In this document: piece after piece, positions 8,667-17,510 of the stretch
Layout of the letters: the number at the start of each line of letters is the position of its first letter
Numbering within the stretch: the stretch's first letter is position 1
Assembly: GCF_002252475.1 (NCBI RefSeq)
Contig: NZ_NNRK01000029.1
Location: 124,001-188,000 of the forward strand
Source: Brucella rhizosphaerae
GTDB taxonomy: Bacteria > Pseudomonadota > Alphaproteobacteria > Rhizobiales > Rhizobiaceae
Direction: 5' to 3'
Length of the DNA stretch: 64,000 bases
Made by a program: the position numbers and the translations under genes
The notes under the pieces: model-generated
What the model was told of the DNA's origin: nothing
The model's database searches: none
Seen by the model: the letters and a program-made list of their open reading frames with translations, nothing else

Positions 8667-8715
8667 CGCGCATGGGAGCTTTCGCCGGATGGTTACACCA
8701 TCCTGCCCATGCGCG
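8667..8715 (-). promoter_or_regulatory. Leader RNA structure of the ilv attenuator (pause/alternative stem)
   Basis: Perfect 10-bp arms CGCGCATGGG (8667-8676) and CCCATGCGCG (8706-8715) enclose a second perfect hairpin, GGATGG-TTACA-CCATCC (8687-8703). The upstream half overlaps the last codons of the leader peptide, so a ribosome position would decide whether the stem forms. This matches the 1:2 stem logic of amino-acid attenuation; the exact competing antiterminator pairing was not computed. Confidence 0.7.
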
Positions 8716-8749
8716 TTCGTACCACAAGAATAAGAGCTGTTCTGTTCAT
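8693..8749 (-). CDS. ilvL: ilv operon leader peptide
   Basis: An 18-codon frame reading MNRTALILVVRTRMGRMV then TAA. Five consecutive codons are Leu-Ile-Leu-Val-Val, exactly the end products of the pathway. When these amino acids are scarce the ribosome would stall here and prevent the terminator at 8643 from forming. It overlaps the leader stem and lies 100 nt before ilvI. The peptide is too short for ordinary gene callers. There is no protein homology to lean on; the call rests on codon content, position and the RNA structures. Confidence 0.85.
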   Translation of the reverse strand: MNRTALILVVRTRMGRMV

Positions 8750-8756
8750 GGTCGGG

Positions 8757-8785
8757 AGACTAATCACCGAAAATCGCGCCGTCAA
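8757..8785 (-). promoter_or_regulatory. Candidate promoter of the ilvL-ilvIH operon
   Basis: On the minus strand TTGACG (8780-8785) resembles a -35 box, with a poor -10 candidate (TAGTCT) 17 nt further, just before the ilvL start. The -35 is good and the -10 weak, so the call is tentative. Confidence 0.35.
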
Positions 8786-8842
8786 CGCATAAATGAACGA
8801 AACGCGATATTTTCTTCTGCCAAAGCACCCCGTTCGATAACA

Positions 8843-9754
8843 TTATTGCCCTGACAAGACATCGTGCCCCGAAGAATAGACTTTCCAGCTTTGATCAAGC
8901 TGATTACGAAACCATGTCGATTGCCGCTTGGCATATTGGCGGGTCGCAATAACAGAGCGCTCAATAGCTTCTTCGCGCGGCATCTCACCGGCAAAGAATG
9001 CTGAAATCTCGCGCACCCCGATTGCCTTCATGGCGGGCAATGCCCGATCAAGTTTGAGCGCCAGCAATGAACGCACTTCGTCAAGCGCGCCGTGGTCCCA
9101 CATGAGTGTAAAGCGTTGAGCAATCCGCTCGCCCAGCCACTTGCGATCAGGCAGCAGCACAATTTTGGATGCACTCGCATCATCCACCAGAGCTGTACCT
9201 GTTGCCTTCTGCCAATGCAGCAGAGATTTTCCCGTCCCTTCAAACACTTCCAATGCGCGAACAATACGCTGACTGTCTGTTGGACGAAGCGTTGCCGCAA
9301 TCTCAGGATCACGTTTCATAAGCATCACATGAAGGGCTTCTGCCCCCTCTTCACTCATCAGCTTACGCCAATAATCGCGTATATCGACAGGCACTTCCGG
9401 CATTTGAGAAAGCCCGCCCAGAAGTGCCCGGAAATAAAGCCCGGTACCGCCAACAAAGATCGGCGTGCGATCTTTAAAATCAGCGCGTGACAGCAAGGCC
9501 TTAACATCGCTGAACCATTTGCCAGTCGAATAAGAAACAGAAGGAGCCACGTGCCCATAGAGAAAATGCCCGGCCTCGCGTAACTCATCAGGCTGCGGAC
9601 GTGCACTCAACAAATTGAGCACATCATAAACCTGCATGGAATCGGTATTCACGATGAAGCCGCCAGTCTTCTTGGCCATATGAAGAGCAAGAGCCGACTT
9701 GCCGCTGGCCGTCGGGCCAGCTATCAGGACTGCATCCTTTGCCGCTTCACTCAT
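8843..9754 (-). CDS. miaA: tRNA dimethylallyltransferase MiaA
   Basis: 303 residues. MiaA adds the isopentenyl group to A37 of tRNAs that read codons beginning with U. The P-loop [11 protein letters not shown] is at residues 13-23, followed by the family motif [11 protein letters not shown], then [15 protein letters not shown], and near the end GVREISAF and [16 protein letters not shown], which contact the tRNA. The start at 9754 puts the P-loop at the expected distance from the N-terminus. Only 17 nt separate this start from the divergent serB start, so the two promoters must overlap the other gene's coding region. Confidence 0.96.
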   Translation of the reverse strand: MSEAAKDAVLIAGPTASGKSALALHMAKKTGGFIVNTDSMQVYDVLNLLSARPQPDELREAGHFLYGHVAPSVSYSTGKWFSDVKALLSRADFKDRTPIFVGGTGLYFRALLGGLSQMPEVPVDIRDYWRKLMSEEGAEALHVMLMKRDPEIAATLRPTDSQRIVRALEVFEGTGKSLLHWQKATGTALVDDASASKIVLLPDRKWLGERIAQRFTLMWDHGALDEVRSLLALKLDRALPAMKAIGVREISAFFAGEMPREEAIERSVIATRQYAKRQSTWFRNQLDQSWKVYSSGHDVLSGQ

Positions 9755-9771
9755 CGCAGGAAATGCTCCTC

Positions 9772-10671
9772 ATGTCCCGATCCGTTTCCCTCATAGCTAC
9801 ACTGATCGCCAATCCAGCCAAAGCGCCACTTGTTCCATCGCTGGGGATTAAAGCCTCGGCGGCAGTGAATGCAACCGGACTTTACTGGCTGGCTGACGGT
9901 ATTGCCTGCGACATACCACTTGCCTCTGGTATTACACAGAAAGAAGCAGAAACCGCGCTGCGTGCTTCTCTTGATGGCGCGCCTGTCGATGTCGTGGTGC
10001 AGGAACAGGATAGCCGACGCAAGAAAATTCTGATTGCTGATATGGATTCCACCATGATCCAGCAGGAATGCATCGATGAGCTGGCCGAAGAAGCGGGCCT
10101 GCGTGAGCATGTTGCAGCGATCACTGCCCGCGCCATGAACGGCGAGATCGAATTTGAACCAGCACTTCGCGAACGCGTTGCACTGCTTAAAGGTCTCCCG
10201 CTGTCAGTCATCGACAAGGTTATCTCGACCCGTATCTCGCTGATGCCGGGTGGCGTGGAACTGGTGCGCACCATGCGCAAGCATGGCGCTTATACAGCGC
10301 TCGTCTCAGGTGGCTTCACGTCCTTCACCCGTCGCGTTGCCGAAATGATCGGTTTCCATGAAGATCGTGCCAACACGCTCCTTCATGACGGCGCACATTT
10401 GAGCGGAACTGTTTCCGACCCAATCCTCGGACGTGAAGCAAAAGTTGAAAAACTCATAGAAATTGCTGACCGTCTTGGCCTTACGCCACAAGATGCAATC
10501 GCTGTGGGCGATGGTGCCAATGATCTTGGCATGATCCAGCTGGCAGGCACAGGCGTTGCCCTCCACGCAAAGCCTGCTGTTGCAGCTCAAGCAAAAGTAC
10601 GGATCGATCATGGCGACCTGACCGCCCTTCTCTACATTCAGGGCTATCGTAAATCGGATTTCGTTGAATGA
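9772..10671 (+). CDS. serB: Phosphoserine phosphatase SerB
   Basis: 299 residues. SerB hydrolyses O-phospho-L-serine in the last step of serine synthesis. It is a HAD-family enzyme: the nucleophile motif is ADMDSTMIQQECIDELAEEAG, motif II is ALVSGGFTSF and motif III is AVGDGANDLGMIQLAGTGVA. An ACT-like N-terminal region of about 80 residues precedes the catalytic core. I chose ATG 9772 (MSRSVSL), with AGGA about 10 nt upstream, over the frame opening at 9739, which would overlap miaA's start. The stop overlaps the start of the GNAT gene by 4 nt. Confidence 0.95.
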   Translation: MSRSVSLIATLIANPAKAPLVPSLGIKASAAVNATGLYWLADGIACDIPLASGITQKEAETALRASLDGAPVDVVVQEQDSRRKKILIADMDSTMIQQECIDELAEEAGLREHVAAITARAMNGEIEFEPALRERVALLKGLPLSVIDKVISTRISLMPGGVELVRTMRKHGAYTALVSGGFTSFTRRVAEMIGFHEDRANTLLHDGAHLSGTVSDPILGREAKVEKLIEIADRLGLTPQDAIAVGDGANDLGMIQLAGTGVALHAKPAVAAQAKVRIDHGDLTALLYIQGYRKSDFVE

Positions 10672-11219
10672 TCATTCTGGAAACGCCTCGCCTCGTTATT
10701 CGCAACTGGGAAGATCGTGACCGTGAACTTCTTCACGTGATCAACTCCGATGATGAGGTGATGCGTTTCTTTCCGTTCCGTCGCACTCGTACGGAATCGG
10801 ATGCCCTGTTTGAACTTCTTCAAACCATGATTGCAGAAACCGGCTTGGGCTTTTACGCTCTCGAAGAAAAGCAGAGCGGACAATGCGTCGGCTTTGCAGG
10901 ATTAGCCCTAACCGATCTGGAACCACATTTCCCAAATGGCACCGTAGAAATTGGCTGGCGTCTCGCGCGGCCATTCTGGGGTAACGGCTATGTCACCGAA
11001 GCAGGAAAAGCGCTTCTTGGCTATGCCTTCGACAGGCTGGAACTTCCTGAAGTCGTGTCCTTCGCAGTCTTCAACAACGACCGCTCGACATCTGTGATGC
11101 AACGCATCGGCATGGTTCGTGACGAGGCAAGCGACTTCGATCATCCGCGTGTGCCAGACGAGACGCCACATCTCAAGCGCCATGTCGTTTATCGGATCGC
11201 CAAATCTGCGAAGAACTGA
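10668..11219 (+). CDS. GNAT-family N-acetyltransferase, RimJ/RimL type
   Basis: 183 residues starting MIILETPRLVIRNW, the usual opening of RimJ/RimL-like acetyltransferases. Other marks are VEIGWRLARPFWGNGYVTEAGKALL, where GNGY belongs to the acetyl-CoA binding loop, and NNDRSTSVMQRIGM near the end. The substrate may be a protein N-terminus, an amino acid or a small amine; it cannot be told. The ATGA overlap with serB indicates co-translation, but a functional link to serine synthesis is not established. Confidence 0.88.
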   Translation: MIILETPRLVIRNWEDRDRELLHVINSDDEVMRFFPFRRTRTESDALFELLQTMIAETGLGFYALEEKQSGQCVGFAGLALTDLEPHFPNGTVEIGWRLARPFWGNGYVTEAGKALLGYAFDRLELPEVVSFAVFNNDRSTSVMQRIGMVRDEASDFDHPRVPDETPHLKRHVVYRIAKSAKN

Positions 11220-11263
11220 ATCACATTCACAACCAATTTCCGTAAGCGATTCAGAACACAAAC

Positions 11264-11303
11264 AAAAAAGGCGCTGCAATATTCTGCAACGCCTTTGGTT
11301 TTT
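11264..11303. terminator. Bidirectional terminator between the GNAT gene and degP
   Basis: AAAGGCG-c-TGCA (11267-11278) pairs with TGCA-a-CGCCTTT (11285-11296) around a 6-nt loop, with one mismatch. A-tracts lie on the left and T-tracts on the right, so both the plus-strand serB-GNAT unit and the minus-strand degP unit can end here. Confidence 0.85.
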
Positions 11304-11317
11304 AACGCAACAACAGA

Positions 11318-12928
11318 TTAATCGATGCGGATTGTCACGAAACGCAGTTCGCCCGAACGCGAAGCAAGCATCAGGAGCGCATTTTTGCGACCCTCACGGC
11401 GCAAGGCATCAATGCGCTTCTTAACGTCTGCCGGCGTCTTCACTGTGACCTGTCCGATATCGACGATCACATCACCTGTTTCAACGCGCTTCTCACCAGC
11501 AGCGGAACCTGGCGCGACGTAAAGCACGGCTACGCCTTCCACATCTTCAGCAATGCCGAACTCGCCGCGCACATCGTCGCTGATCTCCGCAAGCTTCATG
11601 CCCATCACAGTCGTGCCTGCCTGATCTTGCTGCTCTTTTTTCTGAGCATCAGGCTTTGATGTGTCCGGAACTTCTGCGCCGTCTTCGCCTTCTTGCATAT
11701 CTGGCGGAGGCGCCTGATCTTCAGTGGCCGCGTCTGTGCTTTTGTCATCTTCAACCAGACGACCGAGCTTTACCTTGACAGTTTGCTCTGCACCATCGCG
11801 AACGACGACGATTTCGACTTCATCACCGACAGCACTTTCAGCCACAAGACGTGGCAAATCCCGCGCTCGGTCGACTGGCTTACCGTCATAGCGGATCACA
11901 ACGTCACCCGCCTTTATCGCCTTATTGTCGACGTCTGAACCTTCGATCAAACCAGCAATCAACGCGCCTTTCGCGTCTTTCAGACCAAGGCTCTGTGCAA
12001 TATCATCGGTAACCGGCTGAAGGCGCACGCCAAGCCAACCGCGGCGCACTTCACCAAATTCCTTGAGCTGGTCAATAACACCGACTGCCATTTCGGCAGG
12101 AATTGCAAAGCCAATACCAATCGACCCACCCGACGGCGAATAGATCGCTGTATTAATGCCGATCACCTTGCCGTCCATATCAAACAACGGACCACCGGAA
12201 TTGCCACGATTGATTGCTGCGTCAGTCTGGATGAAGTCGTCATAGGGGCCCGACTGAATATCGCGCTTGCGAGCCGAAATAATACCGGCCGTCACCGTAC
12301 CACCAAGGCCGAACGGGTTACCGATCGCCAGAACCCAGTCACCAATGCGCGCCTTTTCGGAATTGCCGAACTGCACAGCGGTGAGCTTGTGCTTGGCCGG
12401 ATCGACTTTCAGCACAGCAAGATCAGTCTTGGTATCTTTGCCGACAAGTTCCGCTTTTAGCTTCGAGCCATCAACAAAATTCACCTCGATTTCATCAGCA
12501 TCGGCAATGACGTGGTTGTTGGTGACGATGTAGCCTTTTTCGGCATCGATCACAAAGCCGGAGCCAAGCGACTGAACTTTGCGCGAATCGTTGCTCTTGT
12601 TGCCGTCCTTGTCATTGAAGAAATCGTTGAAAAATTCCTGAAAAGGAGACCCTTCCGGCACCTGCGGCATTGGTACGCCGCCATCGCCTTCGCCATCTTC
12701 CTTAACTGTCTGTGATGTCGAAATATTTACGACCGCATCCAGAAGCCCTTCAGCAAGATCCGCGACCGAGCCCGGCCCCTGCCGCAATGGCGGCGTCTGC
12801 TGTGCCCCCGCCTGCTGTGCTATCGCAGGCGGCATGCCAATCGCCACCGTCCCTGTAAAACCCATGGCTCCAAGAGCTACGGTTGCTAGAAGGGTGCGAG
12901 CAAATCCCGCCTTGGGTGCAATTGCCAT
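11318..12928 (-). CDS. degP: Periplasmic serine protease/chaperone of the DegP/HtrA family
   Basis: 536 residues. A signal peptide of about 35 residues (hydrophobic core TLLATVALGAMGFTGTVAIG, ending AIAQQ) directs export. The trypsin-like triad is visible as His in VTNNHVIADA, Asp in TKTDLAVLKVD and Ser in RGNSGGPLFD. Two PDZ domains follow, separated by an acidic, low-complexity stretch (DAATEDQAPPP onwards). It degrades or refolds misfolded envelope proteins. The start at 12928 has GGAG nearby; a longer frame opens at 12985. It ends the thyA-folA-hflKC-DUF2065-degP gene run and is followed by a strong terminator. Confidence 0.95.
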   Translation of the reverse strand: MAIAPKAGFARTLLATVALGAMGFTGTVAIGMPPAIAQQAGAQQTPPLRQGPGSVADLAEGLLDAVVNISTSQTVKEDGEGDGGVPMPQVPEGSPFQEFFNDFFNDKDGNKSNDSRKVQSLGSGFVIDAEKGYIVTNNHVIADADEIEVNFVDGSKLKAELVGKDTKTDLAVLKVDPAKHKLTAVQFGNSEKARIGDWVLAIGNPFGLGGTVTAGIISARKRDIQSGPYDDFIQTDAAINRGNSGGPLFDMDGKVIGINTAIYSPSGGSIGIGFAIPAEMAVGVIDQLKEFGEVRRGWLGVRLQPVTDDIAQSLGLKDAKGALIAGLIEGSDVDNKAIKAGDVVIRYDGKPVDRARDLPRLVAESAVGDEVEIVVVRDGAEQTVKVKLGRLVEDDKSTDAATEDQAPPPDMQEGEDGAEVPDTSKPDAQKKEQQDQAGTTVMGMKLAEISDDVRGEFGIAEDVEGVAVLYVAPGSAAGEKRVETGDVIVDIGQVTVKTPADVKKRIDALRREGRKNALLMLASRSGELRFVTIRID

Positions 12929-13046
12929 GAAGCTCTGCTCCGTTTCTGTCTGCGGTGATAAATCGAAAAGATTAGATCGCTGCAAAATACGGCCTGTTTA
13001 CGGCCTCGCATAGAGCGGTGAGCAGAAATATAATGAATGAAGCGGC

Positions 13047-13232
13047 TTATCCCCTGACAAGCCAGACGATAAAGACACCAATTGCCAGCGCTGAAAGCCC
13101 TGCAATCCGCAGCATGCTTTCCGGTGCTTCGGAAGCATCACGCGCAAGCTTCCTGGCAAAAAAAGGAAAGCCGCCGTAGAGCAGCCCTTCAAAGACGAAG
13201 AGAAGTCCTACGGCGGCCAGAAAATCGCTCAT
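13047..13232 (-). CDS. DUF2065-family small membrane protein
   Basis: 61 residues with two helices, FLAAVGLLFVFEGLLYGGF and IAGLSALAIGVFIVWLVRG, and a basic loop between them (ARKLARDASEAPE). The pattern and its place directly after hflC match DUF2065. Function is unknown; constant linkage to hflKC suggests a role around the FtsH membrane protease complex. It starts 15 nt after hflC ends. Confidence 0.85.
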   Translation of the reverse strand: MSDFLAAVGLLFVFEGLLYGGFPFFARKLARDASEAPESMLRIAGLSALAIGVFIVWLVRG

Positions 13233-13247
13233 TTGCGATAATCTCTC

Positions 13248-14150
13248 TTACTGCGACGGTGTTGCGAGTTTTCCGCCAGCATCACGGAAGAACTTGAAGA
13301 ACTCCGAATCTGGCGAAAGTACCAGCGTTGTGTCCGGCGTCTGCAAAGCTTCGCGATACGCTGCCATCGAACGATAGAAGGCAAAGAAGCCTGGATCTTT
13401 CGTAGCAGACTGAGCAAAGATTTCACTGCGCTGTGCTTCGCCTTCACCGCGAAGGATTTCCGATTCCTTGTGCGCTTCAGACAATGTTTCAACAACCTGA
13501 CGATCTGCAATAGCGCGGATACGCTGTGCTGCTTCACGACCACGGGCGCGCAGGCGTTCTGCTTCTGCAAGACGCTCCGCCTTCATGCGGTCATAGGTTT
13601 GCTGTGAAACTTCAGCCGTGAGATCCGTACGGCGAATACGAACATCTTCAATGGTCAGACCAAGTGAAGTCGCATCGGCACGCATCTGATTGGCCACTTC
13701 CCGCATCATGTCGCCACGTTCTTCGGAAAGTGCTGCTTCAAAGCCGCGCTGACCGTAAACGCCACGCAATGCTGCATCGAGACGTGTACGCAGGCGCTGC
13801 TCGGCGAGCAGCGTGCTACCCGAAACCGTTTCGCGGAACTTGCGCGCATCGGTGATGCGATAGACGAGGAAAGCATCCACGTCATAGAACTTACCGCCTG
13901 AGACCTGAACACGAATATCGTCGAGGTCAAAGCGCAGCAGGCGATCATCGATCAGCTGCACGGTGTCTGCATCAAGGAAGCCGAAAGGCAGCTTGAAATA
14001 GATGCCCGGCTCGGTCTTTACAGCAACGATCTGACCGAAGCGCAGAACGATTGCCTGCTGACGTTCATTGACGATGAACGTTGCGGAATAGATCAAGAAA
14101 ACGATGACGGCGATGATACCGCCAATAATCGGAAGCCTGTTCTGAGCCAT
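13248..14150 (-). CDS. hflC: FtsH modulator HflC (SPFH/band 7 protein)
   Basis: 300 residues. One N-terminal membrane anchor (LPIIGGIIAVIVFLIYSATFIV, about 5-26) is followed by a periplasmic SPFH domain starting VNERQQAIVLRFGQIV, then a long charged coiled coil (RMKAERLAEAERLRARGREAAQ) and the closing FFAFYRSMAAYREAL typical of HflC. With HflK it forms a cage around the FtsH protease in the inner membrane and limits its activity. Its start directly abuts the end of hflK (1-nt overlap), so translation is coupled. Confidence 0.95.
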   Translation of the reverse strand: MAQNRLPIIGGIIAVIVFLIYSATFIVNERQQAIVLRFGQIVAVKTEPGIYFKLPFGFLDADTVQLIDDRLLRFDLDDIRVQVSGGKFYDVDAFLVYRITDARKFRETVSGSTLLAEQRLRTRLDAALRGVYGQRGFEAALSEERGDMMREVANQMRADATSLGLTIEDVRIRRTDLTAEVSQQTYDRMKAERLAEAERLRARGREAAQRIRAIADRQVVETLSEAHKESEILRGEGEAQRSEIFAQSATKDPGFFAFYRSMAAYREALQTPDTTLVLSPDSEFFKFFRDAGGKLATPSQ

Positions 14151-15310
14151 TACTGGGTCCCTCCGCTGGTCGTGGTTGCGTTCGCACCGGCGCGCGGCTG
14201 CTGACGCAGAAGTTCATTCAGAGGCAGATAAGGCACGACATCTTTTCCGGGTTCCACGATAACTTTCTTCGTGCTCTTCAGTACCTGCTCCATCGTTTCC
14301 AGGAAGAGACGGTTACGGGTAACTTCCGGTGCTTTCAGGTACTCGCCAAGAACCGAGCTGAAGCGCTGTGCTTCACCCTCTGCTTCCTGAACAACGCGGG
14401 TTTTGTAAGCAGACGCTTCTTCACGAAGCTGGGCCGCCTCACCGCGTGCCTGACCAAGCCGCTGGTTGGAGTACTGATTGGATTCTTCAACAAAACGATC
14501 TTCGTCCTGTTCAGCGCGCTGCACTTCATCAAAGGCATCGGCCACTTCACGTGGCGGCGCTGCATCCTCGATAGAGACCGCATTCACCTGAATACCGGCA
14601 TTATACCGGTCAAGCGTAGCCTGAACGATTTCGCGAACGCTCTGAGCAATCGCTGCACGATTGTCACGGAAAACATCCTGAGCAGGCCTGCGTCCGACGA
14701 TCTCACGGATCGCACTCTCGGAAACCTGCTGAACCATCGAGTCCGGGCTATCAACGTTAAACAGATAAGCGCGTGGATCAGATACACGGTAAAGAACCGA
14801 GAACTGAACATTGACGATATTCTGGTCGCCCGTCAGCATCAAGCCCTGAGTGGCGTTACGCGAGCCCTGTCCACCAATATTGATCTGCTTTTCGGCGATC
14901 TGTGCCTTTTCATAGGTTTCGATCGGCCACCAATGGAAATGCAAGCCCGGCTCTGAAACTTCAGCCTTTGGCTTACCAAAGCGCAGTTCAACTGCGAGTT
15001 CGTCCGGCTGTACGGTATAGACTGACTGGAAAAGCCAGAAACCCAGCACCGCCGCGCCGATGAGCAAAAACACGCCGCGATTGCTGCCGCCCTTGCCGCC
15101 ACCGCCACCTGGGAAAACTTTTTTCAGACGATCCTGGCCCTTGCGAAGAATATCTTCGAGATCAGGTGGCGTGTTCTGTCCACCACCGCGCGGTCCTTTC
15201 GGTCCCTGCCCCCATGGGCCGCCATTGCCGCCGTTATTATTGTTATTGTTATTATTATCGCCGCCGCCACCCCATGGGCCACCGCCGCCGTTCTGATTAC
15301 TCCAGGGCAT
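14150..15310 (-). CDS. hflK: FtsH modulator HflK (SPFH/band 7 protein)
   Basis: 386 residues from MPWSNQNGGGG. The N-terminal 70 residues are rich in Gly, Pro and Asn, with a run of eight Asn encoded by AAT/AAC codons at 15233-15259. Next come a membrane anchor (GVFLLIGAAVLGFWLFQSVY), the SPFH domain (VQPDELAVELRFGK, GLHFHWWPIETYEKAQI) and a C-terminal helix region ending in a short tail. It partners HflC in controlling FtsH. The start at 15310 has GAGGTGAGG upstream; an upstream ATG at 15349 is less likely. Confidence 0.95.
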   Translation of the reverse strand: MPWSNQNGGGGPWGGGGDNNNNNNNNGGNGGPWGQGPKGPRGGGQNTPPDLEDILRKGQDRLKKVFPGGGGGKGGSNRGVFLLIGAAVLGFWLFQSVYTVQPDELAVELRFGKPKAEVSEPGLHFHWWPIETYEKAQIAEKQINIGGQGSRNATQGLMLTGDQNIVNVQFSVLYRVSDPRAYLFNVDSPDSMVQQVSESAIREIVGRRPAQDVFRDNRAAIAQSVREIVQATLDRYNAGIQVNAVSIEDAAPPREVADAFDEVQRAEQDEDRFVEESNQYSNQRLGQARGEAAQLREEASAYKTRVVQEAEGEAQRFSSVLGEYLKAPEVTRNRLFLETMEQVLKSTKKVIVEPGKDVVPYLPLNELLRQQPRAGANATTTSGGTQ

Positions 15311-15434
15311 CCTCACCTCTCGTCCGGGAGACGGGAAAGCAAGCGCCAACTCCCGTCATCAACTAATGTTACCGTTTTATAGGCATCGCGAGGGCCGCTT
15401 TCAACGTAAGGCGGCAAATTTCCTGCGTTATAAT

Positions 15435-15959
15435 TTACGCAACACGCCGTTCATACCGAATATAGCGTGTCGGATGGCTGTCTTTTTCACCTGCGGGCAC
15501 ATTCTCGGTCGAAATGGCGTGCCAAACTTCCGAATCGATTTCAGGAAAATATGTATCCCCATCAATCGTGGCCAGTACGCGAGTGAGATGCACAACATCC
15601 GCCAATGGTAGTCCCTGAGCATAGATGTTGCCACCACCAATAATGCAGACTTCATCGACACCTATCTCAGCCGCAAGCTTGCGTCCGAAATCTATTGCAT
15701 CTTCAAGCGAACCAACGACCTGCGCACCTTCCGCCTTAAATGCGGGATCGCGTGTCACAACGATGTTGGGTCGTCCTGGCAGCGGGCGACCAATGGATTC
15801 CCACGTTCGGCGCCCCATGATCACAGGCTTGCCCAATGTCAGGGCTTTGAACCGCTTGAGATCGGTCGACAGCTTCCATGGCATGTCGTTGTCACGGCCA
15901 ATGACACCATTTTCCGCAGCAGCAACGATAATCGATACAATCGGCTTCCGAATTGTCAT
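15435..15959 (-). CDS. folA: Dihydrofolate reductase
   Basis: 174 residues, the usual size for bacterial DHFR. It reduces dihydrofolate to tetrahydrofolate with NADPH. Marks: ENGVIGRDNDMPWKLSTDLKRFK, where the Asp after NGVIGR-type loops and MPW line the active site, GKPVIMGRRTWESIGRPLPGRPNIV (NADPH binding), and CIIGGGNIYAQ near the middle. It starts 3 nt after thyA ends. The two work together: ThyA turns methylene-THF into DHF and FolA regenerates THF. Confidence 0.96.
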   Translation of the reverse strand: MTIRKPIVSIIVAAAENGVIGRDNDMPWKLSTDLKRFKALTLGKPVIMGRRTWESIGRPLPGRPNIVVTRDPAFKAEGAQVVGSLEDAIDFGRKLAAEIGVDEVCIIGGGNIYAQGLPLADVVHLTRVLATIDGDTYFPEIDSEVWHAISTENVPAGEKDSHPTRYIRYERRVA

Positions 15960-15962
15960 GTT

Positions 15963-16757
15963 TTACACCGCAATCGGAGCTTTGATCGTTGGATCGGCTT
16001 CATAACCCACAAGTTCAAAATCCTCGAAACGGAAGTCAAACAGGTCCTTCACATTCGGATTGATGCGCATTTTTGGCAATTGTTTCGGTGTACGGGTCAA
16101 TTGCAGGCGCGCCTGCTCGAAATGGTTGGAATAGATATGCGCATCACCAAGCGTATGCACGAAGTCGCCGGGCTCAAGCCCCACAACCTGAGCAATCATC
16201 ATGGTCAGCAGCGCATAAGATGCAATGTTGAACGGAACACCCAGAAAAATATCCGCTGAACGCTGATAAAGCTGACAGGACAGTTTGCCGTCCGACACAT
16301 AAAACTGAAACAGACAATGGCATGGCGGCAAGGCCATTTCATCGACCAGCGCCGGATTCCATGCCGACACAATCAAACGTCGCGAATTAGGATTTTCACG
16401 CAGCGTCTTCAACAGGGCAGCGATCTGGTCGATGTGACGACCGTCCGGTGCAGGCCATGAACGCCACTGATAACCATAGACCGGGCCGAGATCGCCATTC
16501 TCGTCCGCCCATTCATCCCAGATAGAAACGCCGTTTTCCTTAAGATAGGCGATATTGGTATCACCTTTAAGGAACCACAGCAGCTCATGGATGATTGAGC
16601 GCAGATGCAGCTTTTTCGTCGTCAGAACCGGAAAGCCTTCAGCCAGATTGAACCGCATCTGATAGCCGAACACCGAACGCGTTCCCGTTCCGGTACGGTC
16701 ACCACGGTCAGAACCGTTGTCGAGCACATGCTGGAGAAGGTCGAGATAGGTACGCAT
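15963..16757 (-). CDS. thyA: Thymidylate synthase ThyA
   Basis: 264 residues, full length for classical ThyA. It methylates dUMP to dTMP using 5,10-methylene-THF. Visible are [16 protein letters not shown] (dUMP phosphate contacts), [22 protein letters not shown], the nucleophile cysteine in [33 protein letters not shown] and the C-terminal [10 protein letters not shown]. It heads the thyA-folA-hflK-hflC run. Upstream is a dispersed palindromic repeat. Confidence 0.97.
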   Translation of the reverse strand: MRTYLDLLQHVLDNGSDRGDRTGTGTRSVFGYQMRFNLAEGFPVLTTKKLHLRSIIHELLWFLKGDTNIAYLKENGVSIWDEWADENGDLGPVYGYQWRSWPAPDGRHIDQIAALLKTLRENPNSRRLIVSAWNPALVDEMALPPCHCLFQFYVSDGKLSCQLYQRSADIFLGVPFNIASYALLTMMIAQVVGLEPGDFVHTLGDAHIYSNHFEQARLQLTRTPKQLPKMRINPNVKDLFDFRFEDFELVGYEADPTIKAPIAV

Positions 16758-16771
16758 AGGGATTACTTTCT

Positions 16772-16890
16772 AAAGCATGTCGCGCTCAAATGGATCCATT
16801 TAGCGTTCGCGAACATGCGACAATTAAAAGAATCCAGAGCGAGCGCCATGGGTGCGATTAAGCGCGACACGCTCCAGGAGCGATTCGCAC
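16772..16890. repeat. Dispersed intergenic palindrome, copy 2
   Basis: Nested inverted repeats: a perfect 14-bp palindrome AAATGGATCCATTT (16788-16801) inside GCATGT...ACATGC arms, followed by AGAGCGAGCG and GCGCGACACGCTC-like segments. The phrase AAAGCATGTCGCG is shared in kind with the copy at 32,298. Three GANTC sites lie in or just after it. It sits between DUF2853 and thyA. Confidence 0.6.
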
Positions 16891-16913
16891 AGATTCACTT
16901 TGACCCCACTATA

Positions 16914-16948
16914 AAGAAAAACCTCGGCGCGACGAGGCACCGAGGTTT
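16914..16948 (-). terminator. Rho-independent terminator after the DUF2853 gene
   Basis: Perfect 9-bp stem AAACCTCGG/CCGAGGTTT (16919-16927 with 16940-16948), loop 12 nt, followed on the minus strand by TTTTTCTTT. It lies 26 nt after the DUF2853 stop, so that gene is transcribed alone and thyA has its own promoter. Confidence 0.88.
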
Positions 16949-16973
16949 CAAACTCCACAGGGGAGTAAAAAGA

Positions 16974-17285
16974 TTAAAGGTCGCCGAGCTTACCGAGCTG
17001 CTTTGCAACCAGATAATAGAAGGTGACGCGGTGCTTGTTGCGATCACCCTTCATGACTTCCGCCACGTGATTGACCACTTCTTCCGCCTTCGCAGCATCA
17101 GCGACACCGAGCTTTTTCGTAACCCAGCTGTCGCGAACACGCTTCATTTCTTCCGGGTCTGTCGCCGAAACGAGAGAGGAATCGCGATTGCGCAGCGCAA
17201 TGCCGAGATGCTTTACGATCTTCCCGACAACGGCTTCATCAGCGCCAGCATCATAACGACGGACATCCGCGAGATATTCACTCAT
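16974..17285 (-). CDS. DUF2853-family small protein
   Basis: 103 residues, soluble, helical, without membrane segments. The sequence matches the DUF2853 pattern: MSEYLADVRRYDAGADEAVVGKIVKHLGIALRNRDSS at the start and a C-terminal KHRVTFYYLVAKQLGKL. A structure has been reported for this family but no function is established. An AGGAGAG-like ribosome-binding site precedes ATG 17285. It lies between the thyA operon and the divergent ssrA gene and forms a single-gene unit with its own terminator. Confidence 0.85.
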   Translation of the reverse strand: MSEYLADVRRYDAGADEAVVGKIVKHLGIALRNRDSSLVSATDPEEMKRVRDSWVTKKLGVADAAKAEEVVNHVAEVMKGDRNKHRVTFYYLVAKQLGKLGDL

Positions 17286-17510
17286 ATATCCACTCTCCTT
17301 CGATTGGGCCTTTGCCCCGTTTAAACCTCCGTCAGAGCCGGAGAATTTCGATCCCTATCATGCGTATACCGATAGTGTTGAGAGGATTGACCAGCCAACG
17401 CTGGCTGTCAATTAAAAATGAACGCAAAAGATGAAGGCACCCGACGGCCAACAACCTGTAAAATCACAACTACCCTCTTCCAATCACGCAGAAGGACGCC
17501 TATATACGGC

